The position numbers and the translations under genes are program-made. Under the pieces are notes generated by a model, which made no database searches, was not told the origin of the DNA, and saw only the letters and a program-made list of their open reading frames with translations. From Streptomyces sp. HUAS MG91 (GTDB lineage Bacteria > Actinomycetota > Actinomycetes > Streptomycetales > Streptomycetaceae), in assembly GCF_040529335.1 (NCBI RefSeq), contig NZ_CP159534.1, positions 558,001-622,000 of the forward strand: a stretch of 64,000 nt of DNA, given 5' to 3'. Position 1 is the stretch's first letter; every line of letters begins with the position of its first letter. Shown here piece after piece: positions 52,077 through 59,369 of this stretch.

Positions 52077-52735
52077 CCGGAAAGCAGAACGTGCTGCGGA
52101 TCCTGCTGCGCGAGCACGGCCGTACCTACGCCGCCGAGGCGGGCATCCGGCTGAGGAACACGCCGCAGCCGCTGTACCGGACGCTCGTGCTGGCGAGCCT
52201 GCTGAGCGCCCGGATCCGCGCCTCGGTCGCCGTCGCGACGGCGCGGGCGCTGTACGACGTCGGCCTGCGCGACCCGCGCCGCACGGCGGACGCCACGTGG
52301 CAGCAGCGCGTCGACGCGCTGGGCAAGGGCGGCTACCGCCGCTACGACGAACGCACCGCCACCCAACTCGGCGACGGAGCAAGGCTGTTGCTGGACGACT
52401 TCGGCGGGGATCTGCGGACGGTGCGGGAGTGTGCGGACGGAGACGTCGACGAGCTGCGTGCCCTGCTGCGCCGCACCCCGGGCCTCGGCCCGGCCGGCGC
52501 CGACATCTTCCTGCGCGAGGTGCAGGACGTCTGGCCCGAGTACGCGCCGTTCCTGGACGCGAAGGCCCTTCAGGGCGCCGAGCGCCTCGGGCTGCCGGAC
52601 GAGCCCGCCGCACTCGTCCGAGGTGCGGGAGACGCCTCCCCCGCACGCCTGGCCGCGGCGCTCGTCCGTGCGGCGCTGGACCAGCGGGTGGCGGACGACT
52701 GTCTGGCCCGGGCCCGCCGACGGACGGCAGACTGA
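52073..52735 (+). CDS. Helix-hairpin-helix (endonuclease III-like) DNA-binding protein
   Basis: A 220-residue helical protein with the layout of the HhH-GPD superfamily: 'LVLASLLSARIRASVAVATA' (about 38-57) corresponds to the Nth-family N-terminal helices, and a helix-hairpin-helix is seen in LLRRTPGLGPAGADIFLREV (about 132-151). The C-terminal FeS-cluster Cys residues of Nth are absent, and the catalytic Lys is not obvious, so it may bind DNA without glycosylase activity. It lies between the ligase (ATGA overlap) and the LigD polymerase, which suggests a role in end joining. I know of no experimental function. Confidence 0.75.
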   Translation: MTGKQNVLRILLREHGRTYAAEAGIRLRNTPQPLYRTLVLASLLSARIRASVAVATARALYDVGLRDPRRTADATWQQRVDALGKGGYRRYDERTATQLGDGARLLLDDFGGDLRTVRECADGDVDELRALLRRTPGLGPAGADIFLREVQDVWPEYAPFLDAKALQGAERLGLPDEPAALVRGAGDASPARLAAALVRAALDQRVADDCLARARRRTAD

Positions 52736-52754
52736 CGGAAGGAGGTACCGCCCG

Positions 52755-53687
52755 ATGACCGGGTCCCAGTCCCTGCGGATCGGCCGCCGCACGCTGACAC
52801 TGCACCGGCAGGACAAGAGGCTGCTGCCCGCCGGCGGAACCGGTGGCGCGATCACCAAGGGGGATCTCACCGCCTACTACCGGGAGATCGCCCCGTACAT
52901 GCTGCCGCACCTGCGCGGACGCCCGTTGATGCTGGAACGTCTTCCCGACGGTCTCGACGGCTCCCGCGTCATGCAGAAGAACGTCCCCGGATACTTCCCG
53001 GACTGGGTGCACCGCGTGAAGGTGCCCAAGGAGGGCGGCAGTGTCGTGCACCCGGTCTGCGAGGACACGGCGACGCTGGTGTACCTCGCCGACCAGGCGG
53101 CCGTCACCCTGCACCGCTGGCAGTCGAGGGTTTCGGACATCCGGCACCCCGACCGCGTGGTGTTCGACCTCGATCCGTCCGGGGAGGACGATTTCGAGGC
53201 GGTCCGCGAGGCCGCCCGCCAGGTGCGGGAACTCCTCGACCGCGTCGGTCTCGCCTCCGGGGCGATGACCACGGGCTCGCGCGGTCTGCACGTGGTGGCC
53301 GTCCTCAGGGGCAGATCCACCGTCGACGACGTCCACGACTTCGCCAAGAAGGCGGCCGACACCCTGGCGGCGGCCCACCCCGACCGGCTCACCACCGCCG
53401 CGCGCAAGGCGGACCGGGGCACCCGGCTGTACCTGGACGTGCAGCGCAACGCCTACGCGCAGACAGCCGTCGCCCCGTACACGGTGCGCGCGAAACCCGG
53501 CGCCCCCGTGGCCACCCCGATCGCCTGGGACCAGCTCGACGACCCCGGACTCACGGCACGGCGCTGGACCATCGCCAACGTCGTCGACCAGGCCCGGTCG
53601 GATCCCTGGGGCGGTCTGGCACGCAAGGGACGGGCGCTGGGACCCGCCCGCGACGCGCTGCGGAAGCTGTCGGACGAACACGCCTGA
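52755..53687 (+). CDS. LigD polymerase/primase-domain protein
   Basis: A 310-residue archaeo-eukaryotic-primase-type polymerase that adds ribonucleotides at DNA ends during NHEJ. The catalytic acidic motif is RVVFDLDPSGEDDFE (about 132-146), the nucleotide site has TTGSRGLHVVA, and YLDVQRNAYAQTAVAPYTVR holds the third acidic residue. AAGGAGG lies nine bases before ATG 52755. It is the last gene of the split LigD operon. No ku gene is visible in the window, so Ku must be encoded elsewhere. Confidence 0.94.
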   Translation: MTGSQSLRIGRRTLTLHRQDKRLLPAGGTGGAITKGDLTAYYREIAPYMLPHLRGRPLMLERLPDGLDGSRVMQKNVPGYFPDWVHRVKVPKEGGSVVHPVCEDTATLVYLADQAAVTLHRWQSRVSDIRHPDRVVFDLDPSGEDDFEAVREAARQVRELLDRVGLASGAMTTGSRGLHVVAVLRGRSTVDDVHDFAKKAADTLAAAHPDRLTTAARKADRGTRLYLDVQRNAYAQTAVAPYTVRAKPGAPVATPIAWDQLDDPGLTARRWTIANVVDQARSDPWGGLARKGRALGPARDALRKLSDEHA

Positions 53688-53765
53688 GCCGGCGCCCGAG
53701 CCGGGACGACGCACCGGTGGTCGCCCCTTCCCGTCGAAGGCGACTGCGCGCGGTCCCCGGCGGAG

Positions 53766-54467
53766 TCACCCGGCCTGGGCCGAGGCCAGCGCGGCGAGGA
53801 GGTCGGCCAGTCCGCCGGGCGCCCGCCCCCGCAGACGGGACGACGTGTAGACGCACTGCCCCGAGCGGGCGATGCGGTGCCCGGTCGCCGCGAGCCGGGC
53901 CGCGAGATCCCGGTCCTCGCCGCTCGCGTACGGGCGGAAGCCGCCGACCCGCGCGTAGGCCGCCGCGGAGACCCCCAGGTTGGCGCCGTGCACATGCGGG
54001 TGGGTCCACGGGAGCCGCGTCTGCACGGGCCGGGTGCGGAAGTAGTCGCGGTCGTGCAGCTCCGCGACGGTGCGCGGCCCTGCCGAGCGGATCAGGCGGA
54101 TGGTGCCCAGGACCGCGTCGTAGTGGTGGCGGGCCCACGTGATCTGGTGGCTCAGCCAGTCGCCGGGGACCAGGGTGTCCGCGTCGGTCATGGCCAGCCA
54201 GGTGTCCGGTCCGGGCAGCAGGTCCAGTGCGCGGTCCACTCCCCGGGCGCGTGCCACCCCCACGTTGTGCGCGTCGCTGGGGACGACGATCACCCCCTGC
54301 GCGGAGGCGATGGCCGCGGTCGCGTCCTCGCAGGCGTCCGCGACGACGACGGTCACGACCGGCAGGGGGACCGCCCGGGCCGCTCTGCGGACACTGCGCA
54401 GACAGGCCGCGATGCCGCTCTGTTCGTTGTGCGCCGGGATCACGACGGCCACAGCCGCAGGATTCAT
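53766..54467 (-). CDS. Family-2 glycosyltransferase
   Basis: A 233-residue GT-A enzyme. The N-terminal nucleotide-sugar site is VVIPAHNEQSGIAACLRSVR (about 8-27), the DxD-like metal motif is AMTDADTLVPGDWL (about 93-106) and the acceptor region has GANLGVSAAAYARVGGF and the ED of GEDRDLAARL. There is no membrane segment. It is last in a four-gene overlapping operon; its ATG overlaps the methyltransferase stop (ATGA). The donor and acceptor sugars are unknown. Confidence 0.9.
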   Translation of the reverse strand: MNPAAVAVVIPAHNEQSGIAACLRSVRRAARAVPLPVVTVVVADACEDATAAIASAQGVIVVPSDAHNVGVARARGVDRALDLLPGPDTWLAMTDADTLVPGDWLSHQITWARHHYDAVLGTIRLIRSAGPRTVAELHDRDYFRTRPVQTRLPWTHPHVHGANLGVSAAAYARVGGFRPYASGEDRDLAARLAATGHRIARSGQCVYTSSRLRGRAPGGLADLLAALASAQAG

Positions 54468-55078
54468 GCGAGGCCCTCGGACTGTGCGGGGCTCAGGATC
54501 GACCCGGCGTGCGTGCGCCGTTCGTGGACGGTGAGGGTGAAGTCCGGGTCGTCGTAGCGGGCCAGCAGCCCGAGGTCGTCGCTGTCCGCCAGTTCGTCGG
54601 CGATCTGACGGCCGGTACAGGTGTGCTCGGGCACCGGGTGGTTCCAGTGCACGGCGACGAGGTGGCCCCCGGGCTCGAGACTCCTCGTACCGTGCGCGAG
54701 GATGCGACCGCGGTCGGCGGAGCCGAAGTAGTACAGCAGTTCCGAGAGGACCACGAGATCGAACGAGCCCTCGGGCCACTCATCGGGGACGACCATCTGC
54801 CGTACGGTGACGTTCTCGAGGCCGGCCGTGTTCCGGCGGGCTCGCTCGACGGCCCGGTCGACACGGTCGGTGGCGAGCAGGCGTCGGCACCGGTCGGCGA
54901 GGAGTTCGGTGAGGGCACCGACGGAGCACCCCGGTTCGAAGGCGCGACGGTAGAGCGGGCGGGGCAGCGCCGCGGCGGTCAGACGGTACTTGCGCTGGTC
55001 GTACCAGCGTTCGGCCAGATGCCACGGGTCGTCGGTGTCCGCGTACTGGTCGTCGAAGTAGCCGGCCGGGGTGTTCAA
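54464..55078 (-). CDS. NodS-like SAM-dependent methyltransferase
   Basis: A 204-residue class I methyltransferase. Motif I is FEPGCSVGALTELLADRC (about 44-61), the acidic ribose contact is in LLATDRVDRAV, and 'FDLVVLSELLYYFG' and 'LEPGGHLVAVHWNHPV' complete the fold. The N-terminus 'YFDDQYADTDDPWHLAERWY' resembles the NodS group, which N-methylates deacetylated glucosamine in nodulation factors. It starts at TTG 55078, whose TTGA overlaps the deacetylase stop. With the PIG-L deacetylase upstream, an N-methylated amino-sugar is a reasonable guess. Confidence 0.85.
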   Translation of the reverse strand: MNTPAGYFDDQYADTDDPWHLAERWYDQRKYRLTAAALPRPLYRRAFEPGCSVGALTELLADRCRRLLATDRVDRAVERARRNTAGLENVTVRQMVVPDEWPEGSFDLVVLSELLYYFGSADRGRILAHGTRSLEPGGHLVAVHWNHPVPEHTCTGRQIADELADSDDLGLLARYDDPDFTLTVHERRTHAGSILSPAQSEGLA

Positions 55079-55845
55079 AGGATCACCGTCTCGAAGTTCC
55101 GGGTGTGGTGGGCGATCTCCTGCGGGGGCAGGACGGGCGGAAGGTGGTCGCCTCGTGGTTCGAGCTGGCTGGTGAACCGGGCGAGCGCGGCCTTCTTGCG
55201 GTCGAGGGCGCGCGGCGACAGCGGCAGAACGGCTGCGCGGTGCCAGGGCACGCGCGGATCCTGGGGATGTGCCCAGTGCCACATCCACACCGGGTACGAC
55301 CAGAGGGTGACGCCGGAGCGACGCGCGGCGCTCCGGGCGGCGCGTCCGGCTGCTTCGTGGTCGCTGTGCAGGTCGTTGCTCCAGGGCGCGACAAGGAGTG
55401 CGGCGCCGGCGTCGTCCAGCAGCGCGCCGATGTGCCGCGCCGCCTCGTCCTCGCAGCGATCGAGGGCGGTGTCGGGGAGTCCGGCGTGCGCGGGCGCGCT
55501 GTGGGCACCCAACTCCGCCAGCGCGGCGCGCAGTTCGCCGCGACGACGGTCCTTGAGAGCGCTGGCGTCCCGTGGGCCGATGGCGCCGTGGGACGCCTCG
55601 CCGTCGGTGAGGCACAGCGTGTGCACGGGTGTTCCGACGCTGTGGAGTGCGGCGATCGTCCCGCCGAATCCGAGGACCTCGTCGTCCGGGTGCGCGGCCA
55701 CGACGACGACCGGGCCCGCGGGGAGGCTCGCGTGGGGCAGGCGATCGGGCAGCCCGGCTGCCAGCCAGCGGGCTTCGTCGGTGCCCTCGGCGTCGATCGC
55801 CCGTGCGGCCGCCCGACGGTGGGCGGCGGGTGGCGCGGGCTTCAT
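55075..55845 (-). CDS. PIG-L/LmbE-family deacetylase
   Basis: A 256-residue zinc-dependent deacetylase. The metal/catalytic motif AHPDDEVLGFGG is at about residues 50-61 and the second His motif HSDHEAAGRAA at about 155-165. Family members remove N-acetyl groups from glucosaminyl conjugates (MshB, Mca, GlcNAc-PI). Overlaps by ATGA with the acyl-CoA dehydrogenase-like gene upstream and by TTGA with the methyltransferase downstream, so all four proteins are translated from one message. Confidence 0.92.
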   Translation of the reverse strand: MKPAPPAAHRRAAARAIDAEGTDEARWLAAGLPDRLPHASLPAGPVVVVAAHPDDEVLGFGGTIAALHSVGTPVHTLCLTDGEASHGAIGPRDASALKDRRRGELRAALAELGAHSAPAHAGLPDTALDRCEDEAARHIGALLDDAGAALLVAPWSNDLHSDHEAAGRAARSAARRSGVTLWSYPVWMWHWAHPQDPRVPWHRAAVLPLSPRALDRKKAALARFTSQLEPRGDHLPPVLPPQEIAHHTRNFETVIL

Positions 55846-56855
55846 CGGGTGTGTCCTTCCGTGGCGCGGTCGCCGAGCGCGTGGCCGAGGGCGGCCAGGT
55901 CACCCTCGGCATGGTGCTGGCGCACGTAGACCGTGAGGTCCGCGGCCGTGCGTGCGTGTTCCTCGTCGCGGCACAGCGGACCGGCGCCGGTCGCGCGGCC
56001 CACACGGTCCAGGACGTCGGCGCAGGTCTGTGCGGCCACGGCGCGGACCCGCATGCTGCGCAGGGCTGCCTGCCGCGCCCGGTCGTGGGGGTCGGCGTCG
56101 ATGTCGGCGGCGGCTTGCCGCAGGACGGTGTCCGCGGCGTGCAGGGCGATGTCGACGGCGCCGAGGTGGGCCGCGGCGTGCTCGTTCAGGCGGCCTTCAC
56201 TGGCCCGCCGGTACAGGGTGTCGGCGACCGCGTGCGCCCCGCCGAGCCAGCACGCCGCGACACCGATGCCGCCGTGCTGGAAGCCCGGGCGTCGCAGGTA
56301 GTCCTCGGGGTCCCCCACCGGGCGGGCCACTGCCTGGTCGAAGGAGACGTCCAGACTGTCGCTGCCGGCCATCCCGAGCGCCGGCCAGGTTCCCTCGACC
56401 GCGCGGACGCCGTTCTGGTCCAGCGCCACGGCGAACAGCCGGTAGCCGTCGTCGGCCTCGGCGGTCACCAGGGCGTGCGTGCACACCCGGGCTCCGGAGC
56501 AGAAGGGTTTGACGCCGTCGAGCGTCCAGCCCTGCGCCGTGGGCGTGGCCCGGACGACCGGCTGCGGCGGCCGCGCCGCCCATACGCCCCAGCGTTGCGC
56601 GGCGGTGGGACGCGTGCCCTCGATCTCGTGCAGGACGGCCACCGCGTCCAGGTGTCCCTCGGCCAGGCGCGCCAGCGACAGGTCACGGCGCCCGAGCGCC
56701 GCCAGTGCTTCGAGGCGGCGCGGGGTGTCCACGCCGGGCAGCGGCACCTCCGCGGCGGACGTGGCGACGAAATCGGCGAAGAGCCGGGCGGCCCGCGCCG
56801 GTTCACCGCCTACCGCTTCCACGTCGTCGGTGGACAGCAGAGACATCTGCGACAT
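55842..56855 (-). CDS. Acyl-CoA dehydrogenase-like flavoprotein
   Basis: A 337-residue protein shorter than typical acyl-CoA dehydrogenases (about 380). A middle beta domain includes 'GWTLDGVKPFCSGARVCTHALV' (GVKPFCSGARVCTHALVTA) where ACADs read 'G.K.wis.g', followed by the helical domain 'VDIALHAADTVLRQAAADI'. The catalytic Glu equivalent is not obvious, and the N-terminal helical domain is shortened, so it may be an acyltransferase- or hydroxylase-like variant. ATG 56855 (MSQMSLLS) has GGAG seven bases upstream. First of the four overlapping genes. Confidence 0.82.
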   Translation of the reverse strand: MSQMSLLSTDDVEAVGGEPARAARLFADFVATSAAEVPLPGVDTPRRLEALAALGRRDLSLARLAEGHLDAVAVLHEIEGTRPTAAQRWGVWAARPPQPVVRATPTAQGWTLDGVKPFCSGARVCTHALVTAEADDGYRLFAVALDQNGVRAVEGTWPALGMAGSDSLDVSFDQAVARPVGDPEDYLRRPGFQHGGIGVAACWLGGAHAVADTLYRRASEGRLNEHAAAHLGAVDIALHAADTVLRQAAADIDADPHDRARQAALRSMRVRAVAAQTCADVLDRVGRATGAGPLCRDEEHARTAADLTVYVRQHHAEGDLAALGHALGDRATEGHTR

Positions 56856-56913
56856 CCTGAAGCTCCTGAAGGGTCGCCGGACGCCCCTGCGGCGCCGGGA
56901 GGCGGACACGGGT

Positions 56914-57168
56914 TCACAGACCGGCAGGCTCTTCCCTGCCGGTTTCCGGGGCGGGACGAAGGCCGGGTCCCACCTCTCGCACCAGCAGGGCATCCGCCGC
57001 CGCCAGCGCCTCGGCGACGGTGCGCGAGGCGGTCATGACGCACAGGGTGTAGGTGATGTCCTCGAGCGCGCGGGCGGTCCCGTCGTCGGGGCACTGCTCG
57101 TGCGCGAACCGCGCCACGGCATACCGCGCCAGCAGGGCGCGCACAGCGGAGGGCGACGGAGTGATCAT
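56914..57168 (-). CDS. DUF5133 small protein
   Basis: An 84-residue protein (MITPSPSAVRALLARYAVAR...RALEDITYTLCVMTASRTVA) matching the Streptomyces DUF5133 family, whose members are short, helical and of unknown function. GGAGC lies just upstream of ATG 57168. It sits between the STAS-ANTAR-GAF regulator gene and the four-gene acyl/glycan operon on the same strand, 58 bp before the latter, and may share its transcript. Confidence 0.75.
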   Translation of the reverse strand: MITPSPSAVRALLARYAVARFAHEQCPDDGTARALEDITYTLCVMTASRTVAEALAAADALLVREVGPGLRPAPETGREEPAGL

Positions 57169-57284
57169 GGATGCTCCAAGGAAACAGGCGACACCCCGAA
57201 AAGGTGTGGCAGCCGTACTCGTGAACGCCTGTTGTCCCAAGCGAGCACCCGAGTGCCCCCCACACCCATGGTCAAACAGAGAGG

Positions 57285-58514
57285 TCAGCCGCGCGACCCG
57301 GGCCGCGGCCACGAGGCCCGGGTGTGCAGGTGTTCCAGGGCGCTCAGGACGACGGCCCGCCGGTACCAGGAGAGCCACATCGCGAGCTCCCCGGCCAGCG
57401 ATTCCAGTGCCGTCCTCCGGCCGTCGGGCAGCCGGTGCCCCGGCCGGCGGTGATGGACGGTGATCACACCCGCGCCGACACGGTCGTCGTGGAGGGCCGG
57501 CACGCCCAGCAGGGCGCGGCTTCCCGCGGCGAGCGCCGCCCGTCCCGCCGGTGACGTCCCGACGTTCAGATCGGTGGCGAGGTCCGCCACGTACACGGTC
57601 TGCGCCTTGGCGTGCACAAGGACGGGAAGGGACAGCGGATCCTTCACCTCGGCGACCTCGTTGCGGTACTCCGCCTCCAGTCCTGCGTGCCCCTCCAGGA
57701 TCAGCGCTCTGCCCAACGCCGCGTACGGCAGATGCACTTCGACGGCGTCCGCGTCCGCCAGCGTGGCTGCCCGGGACACCACGGTCCGCAGGACCTGCTT
57801 GAAGTCGCCCGCGTCCAGGTCGCCGCCGGCGAGGAGGGCCAGCCGCGGGGCGGCGTTCGCGTCCCGTCCCGTCAGGCCCGGGAACCAGGCCCGGCCCGGT
57901 GCCGGCGGCCCGGCGGCGACCACTTCCGCGGAGAGGATCCGCACCGGCACGTTGTGGTGCTGGGAGGCCACGCGCAGCAGGTCGAACGCCGCGGACGGGG
58001 AGCGGAGTCCGTAGCGCTCGAGCACGATTCCCTGCGCCATGCCGATCACCTCTCTGCTGCGGGACTTGGCGGTCAACCCGAACACCTGCTGTTGCAGCTC
58101 GGCGAACCTGTCCTGCGTCAGTTCGGACCCGTGCGTTCCCGTCAGCGCCCGGGCCGCGGCGGCGGGCAGCTCCGGCAGGGCCGCGAGAGCCGCCTCCACG
58201 GTCTCGTACACCTGAGGCCTGGGCGCCGACGACGTGGCGAGCGCCGCCCGCGCCGCCGGGGGCGTCGCCACCAGCAGTACGGTGCGGCCGGCACCCGGAC
58301 GCAGATGCGCCGCCAGGGCGCGTGAGGCCGCCGTGCCCATCAGCCGGGCCGCCGTCAGATCAAGCACCAGCCGTTCATCGGCGGGCGGCGCCGATCCGAG
58401 GAAGGGTTCCACCAGAGCCTCGACGCTCACCGCGTCGAAGTCTCCGGAGAGGCGCACGAGCCGCACGGGAACCGCCTTCACCCACCGGGCCGTCGCCTCC
58501 GGAACACGGGTCAC
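57285..58514 (-). CDS. STAS-ANTAR-GAF regulatory protein
   Basis: A 409-residue multidomain regulator. Residues about 15-110 form a STAS-like domain (LVLDLTAARLMGTAASRAL), about 125-195 an ANTAR RNA-binding domain (SREVIGMAQGIVLERYGLRS, PSAAFDLLRVASQHHNVPVR) and about 225-395 a GAF domain. ANTAR proteins act as antiterminators on paired hairpins, and GAF domains sense ligands. Domain order differs from the common GAF-ANTAR form by the added STAS and reversed order. It is the first of a same-strand set leading into the DUF5133 and acyl/glycan operon, so it may control their transcription. Confidence 0.85.
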   Translation of the reverse strand: MTRVPEATARWVKAVPVRLVRLSGDFDAVSVEALVEPFLGSAPPADERLVLDLTAARLMGTAASRALAAHLRPGAGRTVLLVATPPAARAALATSSAPRPQVYETVEAALAALPELPAAAARALTGTHGSELTQDRFAELQQQVFGLTAKSRSREVIGMAQGIVLERYGLRSPSAAFDLLRVASQHHNVPVRILSAEVVAAGPPAPGRAWFPGLTGRDANAAPRLALLAGGDLDAGDFKQVLRTVVSRAATLADADAVEVHLPYAALGRALILEGHAGLEAEYRNEVAEVKDPLSLPVLVHAKAQTVYVADLATDLNVGTSPAGRAALAAGSRALLGVPALHDDRVGAGVITVHHRRPGHRLPDGRRTALESLAGELAMWLSWYRRAVVLSALEHLHTRASWPRPGSRG

Positions 58515-59078
58515 GCCTCGACCTCACGGGGGTGCGTGTCCCGCCGCCGCGCGACCGTCCGTCCTGGCTCGGCACCCGGGTGCGCGACGAGGAGCGCTGT
58601 GTGTTGGTGCTGCGGGCTCATGCCTCTCCTTCACGAGCGCGGTGGCTCTCAGGGAAGTGGCGGACACACGCGGCGACATGACGCAGACACCATCGAACGG
58701 AACGGAGACCCGGGCACGGCGCTGCGCAGCCGGTGACGGTGTCAGCCTGCTGTCAACGAGCACCTGTTTTGCCCAAGCGCTGCGGTCATCGATCTTACGG
58801 GACCGCGACGACCGTCCGCTGTCCGGTTCCCGCACCTCGCGAGGGTCCGGGCAGCGCGCCGTCACGCACGGGAGGACGCCGTCGATCTGTACTCCGGGGC
58901 ATCCGCCTGTTTCTGACGTACCGACGGACGACCGGGGAGGAGGCGAGCCCGTGCCTGTCGCCCGATGCTGCCTCGACGCGCTGGACCGCCCCGATCAAGC
59001 AGCACAGCGAGGACGTGCCGCGCCTGAGGCGTGTCAGGCTGGCCACACCATCAAGCCGCGCCCGCACCGAGGCTCCGG
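58515..59078. other. 564-bp stretch without a supported gene
   Basis: Lies between the STAS-ANTAR-GAF gene (minus, starting at 58514) and the anti-anti-sigma gene (minus, ending at 59079). Open frames on both strands have no family resemblance and poor start contexts. It must contain the promoter of the STAS-ANTAR-GAF gene and the 3' end of the sensor-kinase transcript. I see no clear -35/-10 pair, repeat or hairpin. Confidence 0.5.
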
Positions 59079-59369
59079 TCAGCCGGCGGGATGGGTGGTG
59101 GTGAGGTCGGACAGGCCCGAGACGGTCAGGACCGGATCCAGGAGGGGGTTGCTGATCAGTTCGAGGCGTTCGGCGTGCGGGAAGAGCACGCTCAGGCCTG
59201 CGCTGTCGAGGTACTCGACGGCTGTGAGGTCGAGCACGAGCGGGCCCGGCGTGCTGTCGAGCAGAGCGGCCAGGTCGGTCGTGTTGCTCATGTCGATCTC
59301 GCCGACGGCGGTCAGGACGACGATCCCGTCGGGTCGGCGGCTGGGTGTGAGCGTGAGGTGTGTGGCCAT
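59079..59369 (-). CDS. Anti-anti-sigma factor (STAS domain)
   Basis: A 96-residue single STAS domain. The phosphorylatable Ser of RsbV/SpoIIAA-type proteins is in [14 protein letters not shown] (Ser at about 63). Binding of the unphosphorylated form to an RsbW-like kinase releases a sigma factor. Its ATG shares bases with the stop codon of the large sensor gene (TGATG at 59367-59371), so the phosphatase/kinase and its substrate are made together. Confidence 0.9.
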   Translation of the reverse strand: MATHLTLTPSRRPDGIVVLTAVGEIDMSNTTDLAALLDSTPGPLVLDLTAVEYLDSAGLSVLFPHAERLELISNPLLDPVLTVSGLSDLTTTHPAG

